The translations under genes and the position numbers were made by a program. Below, one piece after another: positions 48,765-57,720 of a stretch of 64,000 bases of DNA. Numbering within the stretch: position 1 is the stretch's first letter; the number at the start of each line of letters is the position of its first letter. The notes beneath the pieces were generated by a model, which had not been told where the DNA came from, did not search any database, and was given only the letters and a program-made list of their open reading frames with translations. Source of the stretch: Pedococcus bigeumensis (lineage in GTDB: Bacteria > Actinomycetota > Actinomycetes > Actinomycetales > Dermatophilaceae); NCBI RefSeq assembly GCF_006438965.1, contig NZ_RCZM01000003.1, forward strand, positions 558,001 through 622,000, written 5' to 3'.

Positions 48765-49874
48765 ATGCGTCACAACACCCTGCAGACCCCAGCCTTCCGC
48801 CGCACCCTCGCGGTCACCCTCGCTGCATCCACTGCCCTCGCCCTCGGCGCGTGCAACCGGGGCAGCTCGTCCGACGGCGCCAGTGGCGCTGGCGGTGGTG
48901 CCAAGGTGGGCGTCACGCTCATCACGAAGGACTCCACCAACCCGTTCTTTGTCGCCATGCAGAAGGGCGCCAAGGCCGACGCCGGCAAGAACAACGTCAA
49001 GCTGACGGTCGCCTCCGGCAAGCAGGAGGGCGACGACCAGGGCCAGATCACGGCCATCGAGGACGCGATCGCCCGCGGCGACAAGGGCATCCTCATCACC
49101 CCGATGAGCGACGGCGTCAACTCCGCCATCAAGAAGGCTCGCGATGCCAAGCTCTTCGTGATCGCCCTCGACACCCCGCCCGACCCGGCCGACACGGTCG
49201 ACATCACCTTCGCGACCAACAACCGCAACGCCGGCAAGCTGGACGGCCAGTGGGCTGCCGCCCAGCTCGACGGCAAGCCTGCCGTCATCGCCCTGCTCGA
49301 CCTCTTCAGCGACAAGATCGTCTCGGTCGACTACAACCGTGACCAGGGCTTCCTCGAGGGCATGGGCATCGACGTGGCTGACGGGAAGAAGAACGGCGAC
49401 GAGGCCAAGACCGGCAAGTACACCGGTGGCAAGGGTGGCGACTACACGATCGTCTGCAACGAGGCCGGTCAGGGCGCCGAGGACGGCGGCCGCACCGCGA
49501 TGGAGAAGTGCCTCGCGAAGAACCCCAACATCAACTTGGTCTACACGATCAACGAGCCCACCGCCGTCGGTGCCAACGCCGCCCTCAAGGCCGCAAACAA
49601 GACGGCCCTCATCGTCTCGGTCGACGGTGGCTGCGCCGGCGTCGGCAGCGTCAAGAGCGGCGTCATCGGTGCCACCGCCCAGCAGTACCCGCTGAAGATG
49701 GCCACCCTCGGCATGGAGGCGATCGCCAAGATCGCCCGCGGTGGCGAGAAGCCCCAGGTCACTTCGGGTCTGGACTTCTTCGACACCGGCGTCGCGCTCG
49801 TCACCGACAAGAAGGCCGACGGCGTCGACAGCATCTCGTCCGACGACGGCGCCAAGATCTGCTGGGGCAACTGA
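48765..49874 (+). CDS. Sugar ABC transporter substrate-binding lipoprotein
   Basis: A 369-residue lipoprotein: the signal peptide ends at the lipobox LGAC (Cys30), followed by a Ser/Gly linker. The binding domain (VGVTLITKDSTNPFFVAMQK; AIARGDKGILITPMSDGVNS; YTINEPTAVGANAALKAANK) belongs to the ribose/fructose cluster and most resembles FrcB-type fructose binding proteins in operon context; the sugar is inferred. A GGGAG site five bases before the ATG decides the start; an upstream in-frame GTG lies inside the operator. Confidence 0.9.
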   Translation: MRHNTLQTPAFRRTLAVTLAASTALALGACNRGSSSDGASGAGGGAKVGVTLITKDSTNPFFVAMQKGAKADAGKNNVKLTVASGKQEGDDQGQITAIEDAIARGDKGILITPMSDGVNSAIKKARDAKLFVIALDTPPDPADTVDITFATNNRNAGKLDGQWAAAQLDGKPAVIALLDLFSDKIVSVDYNRDQGFLEGMGIDVADGKKNGDEAKTGKYTGGKGGDYTIVCNEAGQGAEDGGRTAMEKCLAKNPNINLVYTINEPTAVGANAALKAANKTALIVSVDGGCAGVGSVKSGVIGATAQQYPLKMATLGMEAIAKIARGGEKPQVTSGLDFFDTGVALVTDKKADGVDSISSDDGAKICWGN

Positions 49875-49876
49875 CC

Positions 49877-50899
49877 ATGAGCACCGAGGTCACCTCTGCT
49901 GCTGCCGAGTTCGCTCGGCGGCAGCAGTCCCCCCTCCAGCGTGTGCAGCACCAGCTGCACGGTAGGCCGTGGTTGAGCCCGCTCTTCCTGCTCCTCGTCG
50001 CGTTCGTCGCGTTCTTCATCGGGTCGGCGACGTTCCTCACCGCCAGCTCGATGGGCATCCTGCTCCAGCAGACTGCGGTGGTCGCAGCACTTGCGGTGGG
50101 GCAGACGATCGTCATCCTCACCGCGGGTATCGACCTCTCGGTCGGCGCGGTCATGGTGCTCTCGATGATGGTGATGGCCACCCTGGCCAAGGACGGTGGC
50201 ATGCCCGGCATCCTCGCCCTGGCCGTGGGGGTCCTGCTCGCCACGGCTGCGGGGGCCCTCAACGGCCTCCTCGTGACCCGGATCAACCTGCCGCCGTTCA
50301 TCGTCACCCTGGGAACCCTGAGCGTCTTCACGGCCATCGCCCTGCTTTACTCCGGTGGTGAGAGCATCCAAGCGGACCACCTGCCGAGGCTGCTCAACTT
50401 CCTCGGTGAGGGATTCGGCATCGGTGATTTCCGGCTGACGTGGGGCATCATCGTGGTGATCCTCATCTACGCGGTGATGGGCTTCGTCCTGTCACAGACC
50501 GCGTGGGGTCGCTACGTGTATGCCGTCGGTGACGACCCCGAGTCGGCGCGCCTCTCGGGCGTGCCGAGCAAGCGGATCCTGTTGGCGGTCTACACCGTCG
50601 CGGGCCTGATCTACGGCATCGCAGCGTGGATCCTCATCGGGCGGGCCGGTGCGGCGACTCCCAACGCCTTCCCGGACGCCAACCTGGCCAGCATCACGGC
50701 CGTCGTGATCGGCGGCACGAGCCTGTTCGGGGGCCGAGGTCGCCTGGTCGGGACGCTGATCGGTGCGCTCATCGTGCAGACGCTCCAGTTCGGGCTCTCC
50801 CAGATGGGCGTCGACCAGCAGTGGCGCGTGCTGGCCACCGGCATTCTCGTCATCGTCGCGGTCGCCGTCGACCAGTGGATCAGGAAGGTGAAGGCATGA
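49877..50899 (+). CDS. Sugar ABC transporter permease (RbsC/FrcC-like)
   Basis: A 340-residue membrane protein with about nine helices. TAGIDLSVGAVMVLSMM is the characteristic motif of this permease family, and ARLSGVPSKRILLAVYTVAG is the coupling region. It starts 2 nt after the binding-protein stop and overlaps the ATPase gene by ATGA, so subunits are made together. It forms the membrane channel for the sugar. Confidence 0.92.
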   Translation: MSTEVTSAAAEFARRQQSPLQRVQHQLHGRPWLSPLFLLLVAFVAFFIGSATFLTASSMGILLQQTAVVAALAVGQTIVILTAGIDLSVGAVMVLSMMVMATLAKDGGMPGILALAVGVLLATAAGALNGLLVTRINLPPFIVTLGTLSVFTAIALLYSGGESIQADHLPRLLNFLGEGFGIGDFRLTWGIIVVILIYAVMGFVLSQTAWGRYVYAVGDDPESARLSGVPSKRILLAVYTVAGLIYGIAAWILIGRAGAATPNAFPDANLASITAVVIGGTSLFGGRGRLVGTLIGALIVQTLQFGLSQMGVDQQWRVLATGILVIVAVAVDQWIRKVKA

Positions 50900-51729
50900 G
50901 CACTCCCACTTTGGAGGTCGCCCACGGCGGCGTGCCCGAAGGCAAGGAGGACATCTACGCCAAGGAGCCAGTCCTCTCGGCCCGCAAGCTGGTCATCACG
51001 TTCGGCCGCGTCGTCGGGCTGGACGGGGTTGACCTCGACCTCTACCCCGGTGAGGTGCTCGCCGTGATCGGCGACAACGGTGCCGGCAAGTCGACCCTCA
51101 TCAAGTGCCTCACCGGCGCCTACGTCGCCGACTCCGGTGTCATCACCCTCAACGGCCAGCCGGTGCACTTCAAGAAGCCGCAGGACGCCCGCGAGGCGGG
51201 CATCGAGACGGTCTACCAGCAGCTGGCCGTCATCCCGGCCCTCGACATCGCGAGCAACCTTTACCTCGCCCGCGAGGAGCGCCGCAGGGGCCCGCTCGGG
51301 TCGGTGCTGCGGATGCTCGACAAGAAGGGCATGGAGAAGCGGGCCGGCCAGTCGGTGCAGGACCTCGGCATCCAGACCATCCAGAACATGAGCCAGGCGG
51401 TGGAGACCCTCTCGGGCGGCCAGCGCCAGGCCGTGGCGGTCGCCCGTGCGGCGGCGTTCGGGAGCAAGGTCGTCGTCCTCGACGAGCCGACCGCCGCGCT
51501 CGGCGTCAAGGAGTCCGGGATGGTGCTCGACATGGTCAAGCAGCTGCGTGACAGGGGCCTGTCGGTCATCCTGATCAGCCACAACATGCCGCACGTGTGG
51601 GAGGTCGCCGACCGCATCCACATCCAGCGGCTCGGTGGCCGCGCCGGCGTCGTCACGCCGCAGACGCACGACATGGGTGAGGGCGTGGCGATCATGACCG
51701 GTGCCAAGCGACTCGAAGGCTCGTCGTGA
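50896..51729 (+). CDS. Sugar ABC transporter ATPase, single-domain
   Basis: A 277-residue ATPase with Walker A GDNGAGKST, Q-loop YQQLAVIP, signature LSGGQRQ, Walker B VVVLDEPTAAL and H-loop LISHNMPHV. Unlike RbsA-type proteins, which have two fused ATPase domains, this has one, as in FrcA; two copies would be needed. The gene is coupled to the permease before it and to a universal stress gene after it. Confidence 0.92.
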   Translation: MSTPTLEVAHGGVPEGKEDIYAKEPVLSARKLVITFGRVVGLDGVDLDLYPGEVLAVIGDNGAGKSTLIKCLTGAYVADSGVITLNGQPVHFKKPQDAREAGIETVYQQLAVIPALDIASNLYLAREERRRGPLGSVLRMLDKKGMEKRAGQSVQDLGIQTIQNMSQAVETLSGGQRQAVAVARAAAFGSKVVVLDEPTAALGVKESGMVLDMVKQLRDRGLSVILISHNMPHVWEVADRIHIQRLGGRAGVVTPQTHDMGEGVAIMTGAKRLEGSS

Positions 51730-52133
51730 GCGGCGTCGTCGTCATCGGCTACATCCCGACCCCCGAGGGCATCGCTGCCTTCGAGCGGGCCAAGGACGAG
51801 GTGGTGATCGACGGCTCGACGCTGGTGGTGGTCAACACCGGCCAGAGCGGGAACTTCGCCGGGTCGACGTTCGCGAGCCCCGCGGACATCGATGCGATCG
51901 ACGTCGAGCTCACCGGCGCAGGGATCGCCCACGAGGTGATCCAGTCGACCGATGAGGTGTCGCCCGCCGAGGCGATCCTGCGGGTCGCTCAGGAGAAGGA
52001 CGCCCGGCTCATCGTGATCGGGGTGCGGCGTCGCACCCCGGTCGGCAAGCTCTTCCTCGGCAGCACCTCGCAACAGGTGCTGCTCGACGCGCCGTGCGCA
52101 GTGCTGGCGGTCAAAGCCGCCAAGAGCGGCTGA
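51726..52133 (+). CDS. Universal stress protein family
   Basis: A 135-residue Rossmann-like UspA-fold protein: VVVIGYIPTPEGIAAFERAK is the first strand-helix and RLIVIGVRRRTPVGKLFLGS followed by TSQQVLLDAPCAVLAVK contains the ATP-binding G-x2-G-x9-S/T pattern. It starts by ATGA overlap with the transporter ATPase and ends the operon at a strong terminator. A role linking sugar uptake to energy state is possible but speculative. Confidence 0.88.
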   Translation: MSGVVVIGYIPTPEGIAAFERAKDEVVIDGSTLVVVNTGQSGNFAGSTFASPADIDAIDVELTGAGIAHEVIQSTDEVSPAEAILRVAQEKDARLIVIGVRRRTPVGKLFLGSTSQQVLLDAPCAVLAVKAAKSG

Positions 52134-52147
52134 GCAGGCCCCACGAC

Positions 52148-52186
52148 CTCGGTCTGGGCTCAGGTTCGAGCTGAGCCCAGACCGAG
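52148..52186 (+). terminator. Terminator of the sugar operon, inside the next gene's 3' end
   Basis: CTCGGTCTGGGCTCAG pairs with CTGAGCCCAGACCGAG (16 bp, perfect) around a 7-base loop. The stop codon of the convergent gene lies within the left arm, so the hairpin also forms the end of that message. Confidence 0.88.
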
Positions 52187-53647
52187 TACCACCGCGATCC
52201 CCAGAGCGCTGCGGGGGTCGTAGGCCGTCCGCCAGAGTCCGCCGTGGACGGCGCCGGCCGCCTCTTCGCGCCAGGGCGTGGTCGGCGCGTGGGGCGCCGT
52301 GCGCAGGTCGTGGACGAGAAGGGCAGCCATGAGCGTGTTGCTCGTGGCCGGCTCGAAGACCTCGATACCGAACCGGTGTGCACCCGCGTAGGCGCTGGCG
52401 AGCGCGCGGTTCTTGACCACCGACCGGGTCCTGGTCGGCGGTGCGACGTTGAGCGACACGGTGCGGCCGTCGCGTCGGGACACAGTCGCCCGCCACCGTT
52501 GGAGTCGTTTGGCGAGAGCGTAGTTCGGCCCCTGCTGCGGGACGAGGCTGTCGTTGAGTCCCGGGTCGGTGCCCGGCGCGTAGTTGCGTCGCAGCAGTCG
52601 CCCGCCGCTGACCGTCCGCAGCGCCGGTCGGACCAGCAGCATCGGCTTCGATGGCCCGCGATAGCTCCGGGTGGAGTGCTCGACGGCGTCGCCCGGCACC
52701 GCGAAGACATCGGTCGGAGTGGCCAGGAAGGCCAACGAGACATCAGCCCGGCGACTCATCAGCTCGACGCTGAGGGCGTCGACCGCGGTGGAAACCCGGA
52801 CGTTGGTGGCGCCGTCGGCATAGACGTAGTTGCCGAGCACGATCGGCCCGTCCACTGCGGTCAGCCAGTCGGCGATGCTCGGGAGGCCGTGCAGGAGGTC
52901 GGCTCCGGCATGAACCCCGAGGTTGCTGGCCGACCACGCTGCGCCGGCCGCCACCGGTAGGTGCAGGGTGCCGGCGGACATCGCCGCCACGTCCAGGACG
53001 CGCTTCCAGATGTCGGGGCGAGGCAGGTCGACACCGATCACCTCACCGCCCCACGACAGGATCGAGCGCAGCGGTCCCATCTCGGCCCCGGCCCCGAGGA
53101 CGACGACCTGCTGGTCGCGGAGGTCGAGCCAGTCCGGGTTGGCCATCACGGTCCGGACCGCCTCGGCTGCCGACGGCTCGATGATGCCGCGCACCGTCCA
53201 GTCGTCGAGCTTGCGGCGCAGCGCGTCTCCGCGCAGTCGTTCGCCGTGCAGCGGGACGCTCAGCGCGGTCGCGCGCTCCCCGGTGCCGCGCACGGTCGCC
53301 GTCTCCAGCGGGGTGCCCCCGCCGGCGGCGAACGCGTCGCTCAGTGCCACCTCGTCGCCGGCCGCGGTCGTCGCCCGCATCCGGGAGTGCAACGAGTCCA
53401 ACCCCGCATGAGCCACGTCGACGGCTGCCTCACCGTCCCGGAGCAGCCCCGCCTCGACCATCCGCTTGAAGTGGGTCAGGTACCCCTGGCGCCAGTTGGT
53501 CTCGCGCTCCGCGGCCTGCGCTCCGACCGGGTCGACCCCCCGGAGCGCGTCCGCCACGACGGCGCGACCCAGGGCCGACGTGCTCCGCTTGCCGTCGACC
53601 TCCGGGAAGACCACTCCGCGGGGTTGGTGGGGGTTGCTCTGCGCCAT
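52160..53647 (-). CDS. Conserved hypothetical protein with Rossmann-like motif
   Basis: A 495-residue protein I cannot assign. Residues 175-205 contain QQVVVLGAGAEMGPLRSILS followed by WGGEVIGVDLPRP, a strand-Gly-rich-turn-helix-strand that looks like an NAD(P)-binding Rossmann core. A second region, LRRNYAPGTDPGLNDSLVPQ, is notable. There is no signal peptide. It lies 21 nt downstream of the secreted GH43-like gene on the same strand, so the two may be co-transcribed. An octamer copy is 8 nt ahead of its ATG. Confidence 0.65.
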   Translation of the reverse strand: MAQSNPHQPRGVVFPEVDGKRSTSALGRAVVADALRGVDPVGAQAAERETNWRQGYLTHFKRMVEAGLLRDGEAAVDVAHAGLDSLHSRMRATTAAGDEVALSDAFAAGGGTPLETATVRGTGERATALSVPLHGERLRGDALRRKLDDWTVRGIIEPSAAEAVRTVMANPDWLDLRDQQVVVLGAGAEMGPLRSILSWGGEVIGVDLPRPDIWKRVLDVAAMSAGTLHLPVAAGAAWSASNLGVHAGADLLHGLPSIADWLTAVDGPIVLGNYVYADGATNVRVSTAVDALSVELMSRRADVSLAFLATPTDVFAVPGDAVEHSTRSYRGPSKPMLLVRPALRTVSGGRLLRRNYAPGTDPGLNDSLVPQQGPNYALAKRLQRWRATVSRRDGRTVSLNVAPPTRTRSVVKNRALASAYAGAHRFGIEVFEPATSNTLMAALLVHDLRTAPHAPTTPWREEAAGAVHGGLWRTAYDPRSALGIAVVLGLGSART

Positions 53648-53668
53648 GCCGCGAGTATGCCGGGTGGC

Positions 53669-55105
53669 TCAGGGCGCGACGACCTTGAAGTCCGCGTTGG
53701 CCCGGTTCCCGGTGACGACGAGCCGTCCGGTCCGGCTGAACCGCTCGCGACTTCCGTCGCGGAAGTAGTTCCACGTCACCCAGAGCTGGCCGTCGTTGCT
53801 GCGGAAGGGGGCCATCGCCCCGGGACCGCGCTGGTTGCCGGGCAGCCCGTGCACATACATGTCTCGGGGGAGGTGGTCCTGCGGGCCGGTATAGGCGAAC
53901 ACGGCCTTGCGCGGTCCCGGGATCGGCGTGCACATCGCGTCGCTGAGCCGCGCGCCACACCACGCGATGCCGGTCGCGTAGTAGTTGGTCGGCCACGAGT
54001 TGCCCGAGTAGAAGAGGTACCAGCCGTGGTCATAGAGCAGCGCAGGGTTCTCGATGACGGTCACCCCTGCGCCATCGCGGTAGTGCGCCCACGCGAGTTC
54101 GTTGCTGCGCATGATCACGCGAGGGTTGCTTGCTCCACTGACCCGGTGGTGCTCGTCGAACTTGAGCAGCATGACCGACAGTGCCGACTCCGGCCCGTCG
54201 GCCCGTTGGCCATCACGCCAGGTGAACCACACGCCACCCTTGGGACCGGTGGCGACGTCGGCGTCCAGCGCCCACCGGTCACCCTTGGTCGGGCACACGA
54301 GAGGCGTGGCCGCAGGGGTGAACGGCCCCTTCGCCGTCGCCGACCAGGCGACGCCGATGCACTTGCGGCCGTTGTCGTCTCGGTGGGTTGCTGTGTAGAG
54401 CAGGTAGTAGCCGCGGCCGGTGGCGTCGGCCCGGTAGAAGGCCGCCGGGGCCCAGACCCCCGACCCCGGCGCGACCCAGGCGCCGGTGCGCGGCAAGGCG
54501 TCGCCGTTGATCCTGGCCGAGGTGGTCGGCACGTTGGCGTCGCCGTGGATCGTGAACGGCACCCGGTAGCGGCGCCCACCCTCGCTGGCGCTCGCGCCAT
54601 AGCTGATGAACCGATCGGAGTCGGGCAGCGCCATCGTGTCGACCCCGGGATACCGCAGGTCGTCGCCCTCGTCACTGCCCTGAGCCGCGGTCGCCCCCTT
54701 GGCACCGCTGCCGGTCCTGTCCCCGTCACCCTTGGCCTTGCCGGCGGCGTTGCTGTTGCCCTTGCCGTTCCCCTGGCCCTTGCCCGTTCCCTTGCCCGCG
54801 CCGTCACCCTTGCCGTTCCTGGTCTGGCCGGCCTTGGTCTGGCCGGCTCCGCCGCCCTGCCCGTTGCCGCTGTTCTTGGACTTGTCCTGCTGGTTGCCCT
54901 GCTCTCGGCCGTTCCCTTGGCCCTGACCCTGGCCGGGTCCCTGACCTTGGCCCTGACCGTTTCCCTGGCCTTGGTGCTGCTCGCCGCGCCCGCCGCCGCC
55001 CTTGCCGTTTCCCTGGCCCGCACCTGCGGCGGCGACGCCGGTGGTCACGACCAGGACTGCGGCGGCGAGGACGACGACGCCCTTGCTGAGTCGACGTGTG
55101 GACAT
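53669..55105 (-). CDS. Secreted GH43-like glycoside hydrolase with long low-complexity linker
   Basis: A 478-residue protein with a Sec signal peptide (MSTRRLSKGVVVLAAAVLVV, cleaved near AAAGAG). Residues about 30-145 are a Gly/Gln/Asn/Lys-rich linker (GQGNGQGQGQGPGQGQGQG). The C-terminal 310 residues are a five-bladed beta-propeller-like region: WAPAAFYRADATGRGYYLLY, ALDADVATGPKGGVWFTW, VIENPALLYDHGWYLFYSGN, as in GH43 arabinanases and xylosidases. It probably trims an arabinose- or xylose-containing polymer outside the cell. The catalytic acids cannot be assigned with confidence by eye. Confidence 0.8.
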   Translation of the reverse strand: MSTRRLSKGVVVLAAAVLVVTTGVAAAGAGQGNGKGGGGRGEQHQGQGNGQGQGQGPGQGQGQGNGREQGNQQDKSKNSGNGQGGGAGQTKAGQTRNGKGDGAGKGTGKGQGNGKGNSNAAGKAKGDGDRTGSGAKGATAAQGSDEGDDLRYPGVDTMALPDSDRFISYGASASEGGRRYRVPFTIHGDANVPTTSARINGDALPRTGAWVAPGSGVWAPAAFYRADATGRGYYLLYTATHRDDNGRKCIGVAWSATAKGPFTPAATPLVCPTKGDRWALDADVATGPKGGVWFTWRDGQRADGPESALSVMLLKFDEHHRVSGASNPRVIMRSNELAWAHYRDGAGVTVIENPALLYDHGWYLFYSGNSWPTNYYATGIAWCGARLSDAMCTPIPGPRKAVFAYTGPQDHLPRDMYVHGLPGNQRGPGAMAPFRSNDGQLWVTWNYFRDGSRERFSRTGRLVVTGNRANADFKVVAP

Positions 55106-55197
55106 GGTGTGCTCCGATCGGTGGTTGGTGTCGCCACCGATCACACCGCGGGCTGCCGCCGCCGTCGATGGGGAGCAGTCCCCGCCGGCATGGCTGT

Positions 55198-56154
55198 TCA
55201 GCTCGTGGCGTCGGTCAACCGTTGAGCGATTCCCTTTGCGGCAGAACGCAGCTCGGGCCCGTTGACGATGCGGAAGGGCACCGGCAGGACGGCCAGCTGC
55301 TCGGCGTACCAGGTGGGGTTGCTGGTGCTCCCGACCAGGCGGGTGGACGTCGGACCCACCTCCTCGATGCGCCCGAGCGCTCGCGGCAGGATGTCCGCGA
55401 CCCTGTCGAGCGTCGCCTCGATGAGTACCTCGGCGTCGTACTCCCAGCCCGCCGCGAGGTGGTCGTCGAGCTCGGCGACGGGGTCGAGACCTGGCGGGGG
55501 AGCGAAGGTGGGCTCGAGGACCGTGGTGGCGGTGACCCGGTCGATGCGGAAGGCGCGGCGGGCACTGGCGACATGGCTCCAGCACAGGAGGTACCACCGG
55601 CCGTGGCGGATGACCACCGCCCACGGGTCCACCTCCTGCGACCACTCACGGCCGGCCTCGGTGCGGTAGCCGATCCGCACCCGGCGTCGGTCGACACTCG
55701 CCTGGACCAACGTCGTCGTGATCTGCGGGTTGGGCCGCGCGGCGCCGCGGTCCGGCGCGGGGGCTGCCGCGCGGCGCACTGCCTCGGCCTGCGCGGCGAT
55801 GGGCTCCGGGAGTGCTCGGACGATCTTCCCGAGGGCGCTCCCCGCCGGGTCGGTCGGGTCGGCGGCCTGGTGGTGCCCGTCGAGGACGGCCATGACCAGG
55901 GCGAGCGCCTCGGCCGCCTCGAACATCAAGGGTGGCAGTCGCAGTCCGCGCCCGACGCGGTACCCGCCGTACGGACCACGTTCGGACTCCAGGGGTATGC
56001 CGGCCTCCCGCAGGATCGCGACGTACCGCCGGGCCGCGCGTTCGGTGACGCCCAGCCGCTCGGCGAGGCGACCGGCGGTGATCCCGGGAGCACCCTGGAT
56101 GAGCTCGAGGGCGAGCAGCGCGCGAGCGGTGGGACTCGTGTCCGGCGAGGCCAT
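55198..56154 (-). CDS. WYL-domain transcriptional regulator
   Basis: A 318-residue regulator. The N-terminal HTH (LLALELIQGAPGITAGRLAE; GVTERAARRYVAILREAGIP) is followed by a WYL domain, seen in DPWAVVIRHGRWYLLCWSHV with a diagnostic RWYLLCW-like core, and a C-terminal WCX-type extension. WYL proteins sense nucleotides or ssDNA in many cases. It is divergent from the two DinB genes and probably regulates them. The ATG at 56154 is used; a longer frame upstream is antisense to the DinB gene. Confidence 0.9.
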   Translation of the reverse strand: MASPDTSPTARALLALELIQGAPGITAGRLAERLGVTERAARRYVAILREAGIPLESERGPYGGYRVGRGLRLPPLMFEAAEALALVMAVLDGHHQAADPTDPAGSALGKIVRALPEPIAAQAEAVRRAAAPAPDRGAARPNPQITTTLVQASVDRRRVRIGYRTEAGREWSQEVDPWAVVIRHGRWYLLCWSHVASARRAFRIDRVTATTVLEPTFAPPPGLDPVAELDDHLAAGWEYDAEVLIEATLDRVADILPRALGRIEEVGPTSTRLVGSTSNPTWYAEQLAVLPVPFRIVNGPELRSAAKGIAQRLTDATS

Positions 56155-56215
56155 GCCCGAGATCTTAGGCAGAACCGGAAGCGCAACGTCCGGAACGGTC
56201 TCTAGCGTGCTGGCC

Positions 56216-56815
56216 ATGGCTACGACGGACACGGTGACAGAGACTCCCTGGGAGCCGCCGCTGGCCGGCATCGAGACAGCAGCCCTGCTCGGCGCGCTCG
56301 ACCGGTTGCGCGCCACGTTCCGCTACAAGGCGGACGGGCTCGAGGCCGACGGGCTCAACTCCCGCATCGGCCGCTCGACCCTGACTCTGGGCGGCCTGCT
56401 CAAACACCTCGCCTCCAACGAGGACTACAAGTTCACCGTCCAGATGACCGGCGCACCGATGGACCCGGCGTGGGACGACAACGGCTGGGACGGCAACAAC
56501 GACTGGGAGTTCGAGTCGGCCGCGACGGACTCGCCCGGGGACCTCTACGCGTTGTACGACGGCGCCGTGGCCCGGGCCCGCACCAGGGTCGCCGAGGTGC
56601 TCGCCGACGGGGGCCTGGACCGGTCGGTCGAGGCGCACGACGACGAGGGCAACCACGCCAACCTGCGCCGACTGCTGTTCGACATGGTCGAGGAGTACGG
56701 CCGCCACACCGGTCATGCCGACCTGCTCCGCGAGGCGGTCGACGGCCGGGTCGGCGAGGATCCCCCGCCCGGGTGGCAGCCGGTGTCGGGCGCGTGGACC
56801 TGGCCGGTCCGATGA
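56216..56815 (+). CDS. DinB/DUF664 family protein
   Basis: A 199-residue four-helix-bundle protein. LLGALDRLRATFRYKADGLE is helix one, GGLLKHLASNEDYKFTVQMT carries the first His ligand, and LLFDMVEEYGRHTGHADLLR the other two. It is close in pattern to the DinB protein at 44007. An ATGA overlap joins it to the next DinB gene. It is divergent from the WYL regulator; a TAGCGT box eight nt before the ATG suggests a leaderless start. Confidence 0.87.
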   Translation: MATTDTVTETPWEPPLAGIETAALLGALDRLRATFRYKADGLEADGLNSRIGRSTLTLGGLLKHLASNEDYKFTVQMTGAPMDPAWDDNGWDGNNDWEFESAATDSPGDLYALYDGAVARARTRVAEVLADGGLDRSVEAHDDEGNHANLRRLLFDMVEEYGRHTGHADLLREAVDGRVGEDPPPGWQPVSGAWTWPVR

Positions 56816-57603
56816 GGCTCGAGGACTACGACGCCAGCCACAAGGACCAGACCTACCGTGGGGTCGACTTCGGTGCAGCCACCTTCGACGACTGCCTCAT
56901 GGAGGGGGCCCGGTTCAAGAACGTCGACCTGCGCGGGGTGGTGATCCGAGGGGCCTGGGTCGAAGCCGAGATCACCGGGGAAGTGGGTCGTCTGACCGTC
57001 AACGGGGTCGACGTGACCGACTACGTGGAGGCCGAGCTCGACCGCCGCGAACCAGACCGCACCAAGATGCACCCGACCGACCCGACCGGGTTCCGTGCGG
57101 CCTGGGACATCCTCGAGCGGCGGTGGGCGCAGACCTTCGAGCGGGCGGCTCGGCTCACGCCAGAGCAGCTGCACGAGCGGGTCGACGGCGAGTGGTCCTT
57201 CATCGAGACCCAGCGCCACCTCGTCTTCGCGACGGACGCCTGGATCCCCCGGGCCCTCCTGGGGGACCCGTCCCCGTGGAGCCCGCTCGACCTGCCGCAC
57301 GACGACATGGCCGACATCCCCGAGGTGCCGTGCGACCGTTCCGTGCGCCCGTCGCTCGACGAGGTGCTCGCCTTGCGGCGCGACCGGATGGCCACGATGC
57401 GCCGTGTCGTCGACGGGCTCACCGACGAGCAGCTCGCCGGAAGGACGACACCGGTGACCGAGCCCGGCTACCCCGAGCCGCGCGACTTCGAGGTCTCCGA
57501 CGTGGTCGGCTGCATCCTCAACGAGGAGTGGTACCACCACCAGTACGCCACCCGCGACCTCGCGATCCTCGAGAGTGCACGACACGCTGACGCGGCCCCC
57601 TGA
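56812..57603 (+). CDS. Pentapeptide-like / DinB fusion protein
   Basis: A 263-residue protein. Residues 12-60 carry pentapeptide-like repeats (YRGVDFGAATFDDCLMEGAR, FKNVDLRGVVIRG). Residues 85-255 are a DinB four-helix bundle with His ligands in ETQRHLVFATDAW and EEWYHHQYATRDL. The pairing of a DinB enzyme with a pentapeptide-repeat fold occurs in actinobacteria, but its meaning is unknown. The last eight codons form one arm of a 22-bp inverted repeat that extends past the stop. Confidence 0.85.
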   Translation: MRLEDYDASHKDQTYRGVDFGAATFDDCLMEGARFKNVDLRGVVIRGAWVEAEITGEVGRLTVNGVDVTDYVEAELDRREPDRTKMHPTDPTGFRAAWDILERRWAQTFERAARLTPEQLHERVDGEWSFIETQRHLVFATDAWIPRALLGDPSPWSPLDLPHDDMADIPEVPCDRSVRPSLDEVLALRRDRMATMRRVVDGLTDEQLAGRTTPVTEPGYPEPRDFEVSDVVGCILNEEWYHHQYATRDLAILESARHADAAP

Positions 57604-57629
57604 CGCCCAGCGTGTCGTGCACTCTCGAG
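57568..57629. terminator. 22-bp perfect inverted repeat straddling a stop codon
   Basis: Arms at 57568-57589 and 57608-57629 are exact complements, each beginning or ending with CTCGAGAGTGCACGACAC or its complement, with an 18-base spacer containing the TGA of the DinB gene. It is the first of three consecutive hairpins. Confidence 0.85.
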
Positions 57630-57642
57630 CTGGGGGAGACCG

Positions 57643-57679
57643 CGAAAGGTCCGGAACCAGCACGGTTCCGGACCTTTCG
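57643..57679. terminator. Second hairpin, intrinsic-terminator-like
   Basis: CGAAAGGTCCGGAACC pairs with GGTTCCGGACCTTTCG over 16 bp with a five-base loop. It serves the convergent DinB and pckG genes. Confidence 0.88.
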
Positions 57680-57680
57680 T

Positions 57681-57704
57681 CGTATGCCGGTCAGCCGGCA
57701 TACG
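57681..57704. repeat. Third hairpin, two octamers face to face
   Basis: CGTATGCCGG-TCAG-CCGGCATACG is a perfect 10-bp stem with a four-base loop made of two opposed octamer copies, just after the second hairpin and before the pckG stop. Confidence 0.9.
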
Positions 57705-57720
57705 AGCTAGCTCACCGACG

